DNA of 22,512 nucleotides from Bacteroidales bacterium (GTDB lineage: Bacteria; Bacteroidota; Bacteroidia; Bacteroidales; F082), in NCBI GenBank assembly GCA_016281295.1, contig JAEEII010000264.1, positions 1 to 22,512 on the forward strand. Direction: 5' to 3'. A program made the translations under genes and the position numbers. Position 1 is the stretch's first letter, and each line of letters starts with the position of its first letter. Under the pieces are notes generated by a model. That model did not search any database. It had not been told where the DNA came from and was given only the letters and a program-made list of their open reading frames with translations. Of the stretch, positions 7,380 to 14,212 are shown piece by piece.

Positions 7380-7520
7380 ATGATAAAAAAGAAAACTACT
7401 ATAGACATTATCGGTGAATCCGAAAGAACTACTCTTTATTCCATTAGTTTTGAGATGGATGGAACCACAGAGTTTGAGAAATTTGTTGATGAATGGAACT
7501 CAAAGGAGTGGAAGACTTAA
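7380..7520 (+). pseudogene. Truncated toxin-like fragment, 46 aa
   Basis: A 46-codon frame encodes MIKKKTTIDIIGESERTTLY and continues ISFEMDGTTEFEKFVDEWNS, then stops. It resembles, from memory, the N-terminus of Bacteroidota RelE/HigB-like toxins of about 110-120 aa that sit just upstream of an XRE antitoxin. If so, the C-terminal two thirds, with the active site, are missing. The antitoxin start follows after only 10 bases, so an internal deletion rather than a frameshift would explain it. It could also be an unrelated intact small protein. No Shine-Dalgarno or clear promoter is visible, and the trpS terminator abuts the start. Confidence 0.5.
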
Positions 7521-7530
7521 CATTCGAGAT

Positions 7531-7803
7531 ATGAAGAACAAACAAGCTTGGTTTAACGAAAAGGTGACATCGGTGTCACCTGAGATTATGTCAGAAGTGC
7601 AACTGTCTGCAGGCATTATCGAGAGAATCGATGTGATTCTCAAGGAAAAGCATTTGACCCAACGTGATTTGGCTAAAAGACTGGGAAAAAGTGAGGCGGT
7701 GGTTTCGCGTTGGACTACAGGATTCCCCAATCTTACATTGCGATCCATTGCTCAGCTATCCACGGCTTTGGGTGAACCTTTGATTCAGATTGCATCCAAT
7801 TGA
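7531..7803 (+). CDS. XRE-family HTH antitoxin-like protein
   Basis: This 90-aa protein has a central helix-turn-helix at about residues 42-62 (LTQRDLAKRLGKSEAVVSRW), followed by NLTLRSIAQLSTALGEPLI, the typical Cro/C1 fold ending. The N-terminal extension of 30-40 residues fits HigA/MqsA-like antitoxins that follow their toxins. ATG 7531 (MKNKQAWF) was chosen. An in-frame ATG at 7414 would overlap the upstream fragment and adds residues with no family character. It lies 10 bases after the toxin-like fragment and just before hflX. It is probably an orphan antitoxin or a small autoregulator; its DNA target is not visible. Confidence 0.8.
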   Translation: MKNKQAWFNEKVTSVSPEIMSEVQLSAGIIERIDVILKEKHLTQRDLAKRLGKSEAVVSRWTTGFPNLTLRSIAQLSTALGEPLIQIASN

Positions 7804-7814
7804 ATAAAAAATAA

Positions 7815-7822
7815 TATCTTTG
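7815..7822 (+). promoter_or_regulatory. Promoter -7 box abutting hflX start
   Basis: TATCTTTG matches TAnnTTTG exactly and ends 8 bases before the hflX ATG. With the usual short gap from box to transcription start, the hflX mRNA would be leaderless or nearly so. Confidence 0.55.
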
Positions 7823-7830
7823 CGCCTCAA

Positions 7831-9024
7831 ATGGGAGACTTCATCACATACGAAAAAATACCTGAACGTGCGGTCTTAATCGCGGTGGCGACTAAAAAGC
7901 AAACTCGCGAGCGTACCGAGGAGTACCTCGACGAACTGGCTTTCTTGTTGGAGACGGCAGGAGGCATCCCCGTGGCACGTTTCGTGCAAGCCATGGACCA
8001 TCCCTCCAGCGTGAGCTACCTCGGCTCGGGTAAGCTGGAGGAGATCCATCAGTATATCAAAGCGGAGAACATCGAGATTGCCGTCATCGACGATGAGCTG
8101 AGCGCAACACAGGCGCGTAACATGGAACAAGCACTGGAATGCCGAGTGCTCGACCGTACCAGCCTCATCCTCGACATCTTCGCCTCCAATGCCCATACCG
8201 CTCATGCAAAAGCCCAAGTGGAACTGGCACAATACCAGTATCTGCTGCCTCGACTGACCCGTATGTGGACCCACCTCGAACGCCAACGCGGTGGCATCGG
8301 CATGCGCGGACCGGGTGAGACCCAGATCGAGACCGACCGCCGCTTGATCCTCGACCGTATCTCGGTGCTGAAGGAAAAGCTGAAAGAAATCGACATGCAG
8401 AAGACCGTCCAGCGTAAGAACCGCGGCAAGCTGGTGCGTGTGGCCCTCGTGGGCTATACCAACGTGGGCAAATCTACCATCATGAACCTGCTGAGCAAGT
8501 CGGAGGTCTATACCGAGAACAAGCTCTTCGCCACCCTCGACACCACCGTGCGTAAGGTGGTGGTGGAGAATCTGCCTTTCTTGCTCTCCGACACCGTGGG
8601 CTTCATCCGCAAGCTGCCACATCACCTCGTGGAGTCGTTCAAATCCACCCTCGACGAAGTGCGTGAGTCCGACATCCTGTTGCATGTGGTCGATATCTCA
8701 CACCCCGACTTCGAGGCACAGATGGAAGTGGTCAACCAAACCCTTGCGGAGCTGGGTTGCGCCGACAAGAAGACCATCGTCGTCTTTAACAAGACTGATG
8801 CCTACACCTGGGAGGAAAAAGACCCTACCGACCTCACCCCAGCCACCAAACGTAACATCTCATACGAAGAGCTCAAGCAAACCTGGATGGCCAAGATGAA
8901 CGACAACTGCATCTTCATCTCCGCCAAGAACCGCGACAACTACCAAGAATTCAGGAATTTGCTTTATAAGGAAATCAGGGATATGCATGCCATTCGCTAT
9001 CCCTACGACAATTTCCTTTACTGA
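7831..9024 (+). CDS. hflX: GTPase HflX
   Basis: This 397-aa Obg-HflX family GTPase binds the large ribosomal subunit and, in other bacteria, splits stalled or stressed ribosomes. The N-terminal HflX domain (about 20-190) includes the diagnostic GPGETQIETDRR at 160-171. The G domain has G1 GYTNVGKS at 208-215, G3 DTVGF at 254-258 and G4 NKTD at 320-323, with SAKN near the C-terminal end as G5. Length is typical. It is read from a promoter box only 8 bases upstream. A region of inverted repeats follows the stop. Confidence 0.96.
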   Translation: MGDFITYEKIPERAVLIAVATKKQTRERTEEYLDELAFLLETAGGIPVARFVQAMDHPSSVSYLGSGKLEEIHQYIKAENIEIAVIDDELSATQARNMEQALECRVLDRTSLILDIFASNAHTAHAKAQVELAQYQYLLPRLTRMWTHLERQRGGIGMRGPGETQIETDRRLILDRISVLKEKLKEIDMQKTVQRKNRGKLVRVALVGYTNVGKSTIMNLLSKSEVYTENKLFATLDTTVRKVVVENLPFLLSDTVGFIRKLPHHLVESFKSTLDEVRESDILLHVVDISHPDFEAQMEVVNQTLAELGCADKKTIVVFNKTDAYTWEEKDPTDLTPATKRNISYEELKQTWMAKMNDNCIFISAKNRDNYQEFRNLLYKEIRDMHAIRYPYDNFLY

Positions 9025-9392
9025 TTTTTGTCGTAAGTTTAACATCGAAATTATTGTTAACATCGGTTTTTTAACATCGAAAAGCACGAAAAACACGAAA
9101 GGTTTTTTTTCGTGCCTTTCGTGTTTTCGATGTTTTAATATTTAGGGATTTGCTTTATAATTGGTTCATGGCTCTATTCATACGCCAGATGCTAAATCCC
9201 CCTTCTTCTAAAGCTTAAAAGATTTTATATCCGTAGATTGTTGCCAATTTAGATGCGAAAAAAATTACAAAAAATTAAATGTTAAAATAGATTTATAATA
9301 AATAAATTGTAAATTTACACAGTTTTTTAGTCTAAAAATGGCTAATTTTAATGCATAACACACTGATTTTGAATATATTAACAATATCAGAT
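9025..9392. other. Gene-free AT-rich region after hflX
   Basis: About 370 bases hold no convincing gene. The left part carries TTAACATCG repeats and a large inverted repeat (9039-9136). The remainder, 9140-9392, is very AT-rich with many short A and T runs. A 16-codon frame beginning at 9169 (MALFIRQMLNPPSSKA) is too short to support. No clean TAnnTTTG box was seen. Confidence 0.6.
9039..9136. repeat. TTAACATCG repeats and inverted repeat
   Basis: TTAACATCG occurs at 9039-9047, 9057-9065 and 9071-9079, and a diverged inverted copy ends the region. The arm CCTTTCGTGTTTTCGATGTT (9115-9134) pairs with AACATCGAAAA (9073-9083) plus AACACGAAAGG (9092-9102), leaving an 8-base bulge. An alternative inner stem pairs GCACGAAAAA with TTTTTCGTGC. 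It may terminate hflX transcription or be a mobile palindromic repeat. Confidence 0.65.
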
Positions 9393-9883
9393 ATGAGAAT
9401 TATTTCTACGTTTCACAAAACCATGATTAATGGTCTGCATTTTATGTTCCGCGTTTGGCCAATCTGAAGTGGTTGAACAAACCTACTCATTGATGCCAGA
9501 TGTGACCAACGCCAACCAATACCGTGGCTTCTACGCTTGGCGCGTGAAATCACTCTCTTCTGGTTTGACCATCACGGATGGCACAACTACTTATGGAGTG
9601 GGCAGCACCATTGATGCGGATAAGCAAATCTATTTCGTAACCAACAACGAATACGGCAACGAAGTGGAGTTTGAGGCACTTTGGGCATTGGCGTATGTGG
9701 TGAATGCCGACCAAAACGGTGCCAATAATATAACTGCCCAAAATGTTGGCCGAGAACGTAATTTCGTCGTTCTTACCACGGGAAACAATTATGCCTATGG
9801 TGGCTACAATGGCCGACGTATTGGCAATGATGCGTCTCATCAACGGAAATGAAATGAAAACCCAGAAGATTGTGGTGAGATAA
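9393..9883 (+). pseudogene. Decayed secreted-protein gene, T9SS-like end
   Basis: Three pieces lie in three successive frames. The first, from ATG 9393, reads MRIISTFHKTM. The next frame, from about 9427, gives LMVCILCSAFGQSEVVEQ, which looks like the hydrophobic core and cleavage site of a signal peptide. It stays open to 9852, with GFYAWRVKSLSSG, FVTNNEYGNEVEFEALWA and ERNFVVLTTG. The third frame, ending at 9883, gives MMRLINGNEMKTQKIVVR, which resembles the last strand of a T9SS type A sorting domain. The simplest reading is a secreted-protein gene damaged by two frameshifts, and perhaps an internal deletion, since such cargo is usually much longer. If only the middle frame is real, it is a 140-aa unknown protein starting at 9430. 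Confidence 0.55.
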
Positions 9884-9919
9884 GCCCCCCCCGTCCCCCC
9901 CAGAAGGGGGGAGGGGCTT
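9882..9919. repeat. GC-rich palindromic repeat
   Basis: AAGCCCCCCCC, GT and a C7 run are followed by AGAA and GGGGGGAGGGGCTT, giving a strong imperfect hairpin right after the decayed gene's stop. No T run follows, so it looks more like a REP-type repeat than an intrinsic terminator. Confidence 0.7.
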
Positions 9920-9949
9920 CATAATGAAACATAAAAATACTATATAGCG

Positions 9950-10201
9950 ATGAAAAAAAGAATTATAATCTTAGCAACTGCAATCATGATGGCGGTTGCT
10001 CCGGCGTTTGGCCAGATCATCATCACCGAAGAGGACGCCAACCATAATCGTGCGGAGCAGAACAACTCCAACATCGGCGTGATGGTGCTACAGGAAGGTG
10101 TGAACTACGACCAGTGGAAATATGCCCCGTTGGACGGGGGAGTGCTGCTGCTGGCAGGACTCGGTGTCGCCTATTTGATGGGAAAACGCAAGAAGAAATA
10201 A
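9950..10201 (+). CDS. 83-aa exported protein with sorting-type tail
   Basis: I do not recognise a family for the mature part. The N-terminus MKKRIIILATAIMMAVAPAF is a signal peptide, probably cleaved after AFGQ. The mature core of only about 35 residues is acidic and Asn-rich (TEEDANHNRAEQNNSN, then EGVNYDQWKYA). The C-terminus has three parts: PLDGG at about 61-65, a hydrophobic stretch VLLLAGLGVAYLMG, and the basic end KRKKK. That layout resembles PEP-CTERM or PID-type C-terminal sorting signals known in Bacteroidota, so surface anchoring after processing is an inference. No exosortase or sortase is in the window. It sits between a GC-rich palindrome and tatD. It could also be a simple membrane-anchored small protein. 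Confidence 0.75.
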   Translation: MKKRIIILATAIMMAVAPAFGQIIITEEDANHNRAEQNNSNIGVMVLQEGVNYDQWKYAPLDGGVLLLAGLGVAYLMGKRKKK

Positions 10202-10210
10202 GATTTTTTG

Positions 10211-10218
10211 TATTTTTG
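10211..10218 (+). promoter_or_regulatory. Possible -7 box for tatD
   Basis: TATTTTTG matches TAnnTTTG and lies 22 bases before the tatD ATG. No good -33 TTTG is found at the expected distance, so support is moderate. Confidence 0.45.
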
Positions 10219-10240
10219 CATCTTATTTACGTAGGATGCA

Positions 10241-11008
10241 ATGATGCTTTTTGTTGACACTCATGCTCACATTTACGATCCCGCTTTTGATGTGGATCGT
10301 GCCGAAGCCGTACAACGTGCTTTGGAAGTAAATGTGGGCATGCTTTTTATGCCTAATGTGGATGCCTCCACCATAGCACCGATGCTGGAGACGCATGAAC
10401 GTTTTCCCGAATGCACCCGTGTGATGATGGGACTGCAACCTGAAGAGGTGAAAGGCGACTATCGCCAGGTGCTTGCCTTGATGGAGAAAGAGCTGGGACG
10501 TGGTATCTATATTGGAGTAGGGGAGGTGGGTCTCGACTTTTATTGGGACCGCACCTTCGAAAAGGAACAGATAGATGCCTTTGAGACCCAGCTTGACTGG
10601 GCCAAACAGCTCCAGCTGCCACTCTCGATCCATTGCCGCAACGCCTTCGAGTCGATGGTGAAGATCTTGGAGAAGCAACAAGATGGCCGTCTCCGCGGTG
10701 TGATGCACTGCTTCACAGGCACGGAAGAGGAGGCCAAAACCTACCTCGACCTTGGCTTCCATCTCGGTTTGGGTGGCGTGACCACCTATAAGAACTGCGC
10801 GGTGAAGGACTTCCTGCCCCGTATCCCCTTGGATCGTATCGTGCTGGAGACCGATGCCCCTTATCTGTCACCCATCCCGCACCGCGGCAAACGCAACGAA
10901 CCCGCCTTTATGGTCGCCACTGCTGCCAAGATTGCGGAAATCTGTAACGTGTCATTGGAAGATCTCGCCAAAATCACCACCACCAACGCCAAAAAACTCT
11001 TTGGATGA
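10241..11008 (+). CDS. TatD-family metal-dependent DNase
   Basis: This 255-aa protein is a TatD/YcfH-type hydrolase with a TIM-barrel metal site; family members have exonuclease or other phosphoesterase activity. Metal ligands are visible as His8 and His10 in DTHAH, the Glu of GEVGLDFYWD, the His of SIHCRNAF, the His of MHCFTGT, and the final Asp of ETDAPYLSP. Length is typical. ATG 10241 is directly followed by ATG 10244, so the start could be one codon later. ansA follows after 71 bases that contain TAAATTC repeats. I do not separate TatD from YcfH or YabD paralogs. Confidence 0.93.
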   Translation: MMLFVDTHAHIYDPAFDVDRAEAVQRALEVNVGMLFMPNVDASTIAPMLETHERFPECTRVMMGLQPEEVKGDYRQVLALMEKELGRGIYIGVGEVGLDFYWDRTFEKEQIDAFETQLDWAKQLQLPLSIHCRNAFESMVKILEKQQDGRLRGVMHCFTGTEEEAKTYLDLGFHLGLGGVTTYKNCAVKDFLPRIPLDRIVLETDAPYLSPIPHRGKRNEPAFMVATAAKIAEICNVSLEDLAKITTTNAKKLFG

Positions 11009-11042
11009 TAATATTCCCCTCTTTTCCTCGTTGTAAATATCT

Positions 11043-11072
11043 CTAAATTCTAAATTTTAAATTCTAAATTCC
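11043..11072. repeat. TAAATTC heptamer array before ansA
   Basis: Four copies of a TAAATTC/TAAATTT heptamer occupy most of the tatD-ansA gap and end 8 bases before the ansA GTG. The same heptamer flanks gldE at about 793-810 and 2152-2179. Confidence 0.8.
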
Positions 11073-11079
11073 TAATACA

Positions 11080-12114
11080 GTGACCCAGAAAGAAGAGACC
11101 TCGATTCTTGTGCTTTACACAGGCGGCACCATCGGTATGATGCAAGACCCTAAGACAGGGGCCTTGGTGCCTTTTGACTTTGACAATATTTACAAACACC
11201 TGCCAGTGTTGCAGAACTTCGGCTATCAGATCGACTTTTACAGTTTCGACCCCTTGATTGACTCGTCGAACATGTCGCCCGACTTCTGGGCCAAGCTGGC
11301 GCAGAAGATCACGGATAACTATGAGCAGTATGACGGCTTTGTGGTGCTGCATGGTTCCGACACAATGGCTTACACCGCCTCGGCCCTGAGCTTCATGCTG
11401 GAGAACCTCAACAAACCCGTGGTGCTAACCGGGTCGCAGCTGCCGATGGGAGTGGTGCGCACCGATGGACGCGAGAACTTCCTTGCCGCCATCGAGATCG
11501 CTGCCGCCAAAGAAGACGACACCTCCATTGTTCCTGAGGTGTGTATCTTCTTCCAAGACCAGCTGTTGCGCGGAAACCGTACCACGAAGTTCAATGCCGA
11601 GAACTTCAACGCCTTTGCCTCTACTAACTTCCCGGCCTTGGCTGAGGTGGGTGTCCATATTAAATATAATAAGGAGCGAATCCTCAAACCCAACTTCAAA
11701 CGCCTGAAGCTGCACACCAACATGGACCGTCATGTGGGTATCCTGAAGCTTTTCCCGGGCATCTCCGAGGAGTTTGTATGCCATGCCTTGCGCACACCCG
11801 GGCTGAAGGCCATCGTCATGGAGACCTTCGGGTCGGGCAATGCCACCACGGCGCCGTGGTTCCTTGATGCCCTGAAAGAAGCCATCGACAGGGGGGTGAT
11901 TATCCTTAACATCACGCAATGCAAAGGCGGTTCGGTGGAGATGGGACGCTATGAAACCAGCCTCGATATGGCCCGAATCGGCGTTGTCAGCGGCTATGAC
12001 CTCACCACAGAGGCCGCTGTCGCCAAGTTAATGTACCTCATCGGCGAGGGGCTCTCGCGTGAGAAAGTGATTGAAATTCTTGCAGTTTCCATCCGTGGCG
12101 AGATGACGAAATAA
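11080..12114 (+). CDS. ansA: L-asparaginase, type I
   Basis: This 344-aa protein hydrolyses asparagine to aspartate and ammonia. The nucleophile loop is YTGGTIGM, with Thr17 matching the GGT threonine of the family. The second catalytic set is HGSDTMAYT, with Asp94 and Thr95. VLTGSQLPMG and RTDGRENFL are further asparaginase hallmarks, and there is no signal peptide, which fits the cytoplasmic type I enzyme. The start is GTG at 11080; the next in-frame ATG lies within the TGGTIGM motif, too late. The leader holds a heptamer repeat array. No clear terminator follows, and a promoter for tRNA-Ser starts 27 bases past the stop. Confidence 0.94.
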   Translation: MTQKEETSILVLYTGGTIGMMQDPKTGALVPFDFDNIYKHLPVLQNFGYQIDFYSFDPLIDSSNMSPDFWAKLAQKITDNYEQYDGFVVLHGSDTMAYTASALSFMLENLNKPVVLTGSQLPMGVVRTDGRENFLAAIEIAAAKEDDTSIVPEVCIFFQDQLLRGNRTTKFNAENFNAFASTNFPALAEVGVHIKYNKERILKPNFKRLKLHTNMDRHVGILKLFPGISEEFVCHALRTPGLKAIVMETFGSGNATTAPWFLDALKEAIDRGVIILNITQCKGGSVEMGRYETSLDMARIGVVSGYDLTTEAAVAKLMYLIGEGLSREKVIEILAVSIRGEMTK

Positions 12115-12141
12115 GCTTTTGATAAAAAAAATACATGGAAC

Positions 12142-12174
12142 TTTGTTTTTCTAACAAAAAAATATGTAATTTTG
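12142..12174 (+). promoter_or_regulatory. Promoter for tRNA-Ser and exb operon
   Basis: TTTG at 12142-12145 and TAATTTTG at 12167-12174 are separated by 21 bases, matching the Bacteroidota TTTG/TAnnTTTG promoter. The tRNA starts 40 bases downstream. Confidence 0.7.
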
Positions 12175-12214
12175 GCAACGATTTTTAGAGGGGAAGACAG
12201 GAAGGGTTTTTACT

Positions 12215-12305
12215 GGAGAGATGTCCGAGTGGTTTAAGGAGCACGCCTGGAAAGTGTGTGTACTCCAAAAGGGTACCGCGGGTTCGAATCCCGCTCTCTC
12301 CGCCA
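12215..12305 (+). tRNA. tRNA-Ser (anticodon GGA)
   Basis: The acceptor arms GGAGAGA and TCTCTCC pair over seven positions, followed by discriminator G and an encoded CCA. The anticodon arm is CACGC-CTGGAAA-GTGTG, placing GGA at positions 34-36, which reads UCU and UCC. A long variable arm (about 12265-12280) and the T arm GCGGG-TTCGAAT-CCCGC are as expected for a class II tRNA-Ser. exbB begins 39 bases downstream without a terminator between. Confidence 0.97.
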
Positions 12306-12344
12306 ACGGAATTAGAAAATAGTAATCACAACACTAACTAAATC

Positions 12345-13157
12345 ATGAAAAAATTAATTGCTTTACTCACGATTGTTGGTTTTATGGCATTTGGAATCAG
12401 CAATCGCTTTGCTCAAGAAGAGCAAGCTCCACAAGAAGCAGCTACCGAACAGGTCGCTGAAACTGTAGCCCCTGTTGTTGAAGAGGCTGCCACCACCCAA
12501 CTCACCCCCACGGAAGGTCCTACCACTTTCCGCGAGTCCATCAAGAGACAATTCATCGATGGTGGCCCTGGTTTCATGGGCATTGTGTTGGTCATTTTGT
12601 TGCTCGGTATGGCTATCTCCATTGAGAGAATCATCTATCTGACGATGGCCGATGGCAACTCCAAGAAACTTCTTGCCGGCATCGAGGAAAAGATGAAAGC
12701 CGGTGACGTGGAAGGCGCAAAACAACTCTGCAAGAACACCCGCGGTCCTGTTGCAAGCATCTTCACCCAAGGCCTCATCCGTTATCAAGATGGTCAGTCC
12801 CTCGAGGAAGTCGAGAAGTCACTCGTCTCCTACGGCGCTGTCGCCGCTGGCAAACTCGAAAGCGGTCTGAGCTGGATTGGCCTTTGCATCAGCTTGGCTC
12901 CTATGTTCGGATTCATGGGTACTGTTATCGGTATGATCCAGGCCTTCGACGCTATCGCCGCTGCTGGTGATATGAGCCCCACGGTCGTTGCCTCCGGTAT
13001 GAAGGTCGCTTTGTTGACCACCGTGTTCGGTCTGATCGCCGCTATTATCCTTCAGATTTTCTTCAACTTCATCGCATCCAAAATCGAAGGCATCACCAAC
13101 GACATGGAGAACGCCTCCATCTCTTTCATGGATATCCTTGTTAAGTATCACAAATAA
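12345..13157 (+). CDS. exbB: ExbB/TolQ/MotA-type proton channel protein
   Basis: This 270-aa protein is the ExbB subunit that, with ExbD, uses proton flow across the inner membrane to energise TonB. The N-terminus MKKLIALLTIVGFMAFGISN looks like a signal or extra membrane segment, followed by a periplasmic Ala/Glu/Pro-rich stretch at about 24-60. Membrane helices are near 76-97, 173-199 and 218-243. The second contains GLCISLAPMFGFMGTVIGMI, the core MotA_ExbB signature. A cytoplasmic domain lies between the first and second helices. It begins an operon with a four-helix protein and two exbD genes, with gaps of about 12-17 bases. tonB is at the other end of the window. Confidence 0.94.
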   Translation: MKKLIALLTIVGFMAFGISNRFAQEEQAPQEAATEQVAETVAPVVEEAATTQLTPTEGPTTFRESIKRQFIDGGPGFMGIVLVILLLGMAISIERIIYLTMADGNSKKLLAGIEEKMKAGDVEGAKQLCKNTRGPVASIFTQGLIRYQDGQSLEEVEKSLVSYGAVAAGKLESGLSWIGLCISLAPMFGFMGTVIGMIQAFDAIAAAGDMSPTVVASGMKVALLTTVFGLIAAIILQIFFNFIASKIEGITNDMENASISFMDILVKYHK

Positions 13158-13169
13158 AAAGTAATAATC

Positions 13170-13622
13170 ATGAACGGTAAGCTTAATATTGCAAGATGGG
13201 TATTTCTTGCCTTGGCTGCAGTTACCGTTGTCATTGCGGTTCTATACTACCTCGTCGTGGGTACAATAAAACCGGAATATCAGGCAGGTAACCCGACACC
13301 TCGCGCAGACTTATTCCTGAATTGGGGCTACATATTGATTATTCTCGGCATCATCGCAGCAGTGATCTCAGCCATCGTGGCCGCTATTGTGAAAGGTGTC
13401 AATATCAAGAAAATCTTAGTTGCAGTAATCGCCATCGCTGTCATCGCAGTGATAGCCTATATCATGTCAAGAGGTAGCTTCGGCATCGAATATCCCGCCG
13501 GCGACAAGGTCTATTCAGGCAGAACCCACGGATTGGTCGAATGGGGCCTTAACTTCTTCTATGTAACCCTCGGAGTTAGCATCCTTTGTATTATCTATTC
13601 AGTTATCAGATCAGGCAAATAA
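13170..13622 (+). CDS. Four-helix membrane protein in exb operon
   Basis: I do not recognise a named family. The 150-aa protein has predicted membrane helices at about 9-30, 52-74, 81-99 and 125-146. Between helices 1 and 2 is a polar segment (TIKPEYQAGNPTPRAD), and between 3 and 4 another (RGSFGIEYPAGDKVYSGRTH). Both loops are probably periplasmic if the N-terminus is inside. It starts 12 bases after exbB and ends 12 bases before the first exbD, so it is surely cotranscribed with them. I recall unnamed membrane proteins at this position in other Bacteroidales, which suggests an accessory subunit of the Exb complex; this is inference from gene order. Confidence 0.85.
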   Translation: MNGKLNIARWVFLALAAVTVVIAVLYYLVVGTIKPEYQAGNPTPRADLFLNWGYILIILGIIAAVISAIVAAIVKGVNIKKILVAVIAIAVIAVIAYIMSRGSFGIEYPAGDKVYSGRTHGLVEWGLNFFYVTLGVSILCIIYSVIRSGK

Positions 13623-13634
13623 ATCAACTTCATC

Positions 13635-14195
13635 ATGGCCAAGAAAACTCCAGAAATCAATTCTAGTTCGCAGGCTGACATAGCATTCTTGCTGTTGTGT
13701 TTCTTCCTGATGACTACCTCCATGGACGTGGACTACGGTATCACCCGTCGTCTGCCCCCTCCCGTGGAACAAAATGACGATGACGTCAAAGTCAAGGAAA
13801 GAAACGTGATGAATGTTTTGATTAACAAGAATAACAGGCTGATGGTTAACGGCCGTCCCTCTGACATCTCCTTGCTTAAGGATGAAGCCAAACACTTCAT
13901 GACTCCTCGCCCAGGCGATGAAACCGCCCCGGAGGTGGAACCTAAGACGTTCGACCTTATTGGTGAAGTCTTGATGTCAAAAGGCGTGATCTCTCTGCAG
14001 AACGACCGTGGTACATCGTATGCTATGTATATCAGTGTGCAAAATGAGCTGGCACGCGCCTTCAATGAGTTGAAGGAAGAAATGGCATGGAGACACTTCC
14101 ATAAACATTACGACCAGCTTAATGAAGACCAAACCAAAGCTGTCAACGATGCAGTTCCTGTTCGTGTCAGTGAGGCAGAACCCGCAGAATATTAA
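13635..14195 (+). CDS. exbD: ExbD-family protein, first copy
   Basis: This 186-aa protein is an ExbD/TolR-type subunit of the proton-driven energy transducer. Asp15 in SSQADIAFLLLCFFLMTTSM is at the membrane-helix position of the essential ExbD aspartate. One helix (about 15-30) is followed by a periplasmic domain with NVLINKNNRLMVNGRP, and later GTSYAMYISVQNELARAFNEL. It is longer than a typical ExbD of about 140 aa because of an insert around 75-100 and an acidic C-terminal tail. A second exbD follows after 17 bases. Confidence 0.93.
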   Translation: MAKKTPEINSSSQADIAFLLLCFFLMTTSMDVDYGITRRLPPPVEQNDDDVKVKERNVMNVLINKNNRLMVNGRPSDISLLKDEAKHFMTPRPGDETAPEVEPKTFDLIGEVLMSKGVISLQNDRGTSYAMYISVQNELARAFNELKEEMAWRHFHKHYDQLNEDQTKAVNDAVPVRVSEAEPAEY

Positions 14196-14196
14196 T

Positions 14197-14203
14197 AAGG
14201 AGG
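14197..14203 (+). promoter_or_regulatory. Strong Shine-Dalgarno before second exbD
   Basis: AAGGAGG lies one base after the first exbD stop codon, with 9 bases between it and the next ATG. Other starts in the window have A-rich leaders without such a site, which is normal for this phylum. Confidence 0.75.
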
Positions 14204-14212
14204 AATATAGAT

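Noticed and set aside
7876..8685. Minus-strand open frame of 269 codons opposite hflX
   Set aside because: Antisense shadow; hflX has all its GTPase motifs on the plus strand.
9169..9219. 16-codon frame in the AT-rich gap after hflX
   Set aside because: Too short, with no leader signal or recognisable sequence.
10216..10241. Inverted repeat TTGCATC / GATGCAA around the tatD promoter box
   Set aside because: Only 7 bp with a 12-base loop, and easily expected by chance in this AT-rich gap.
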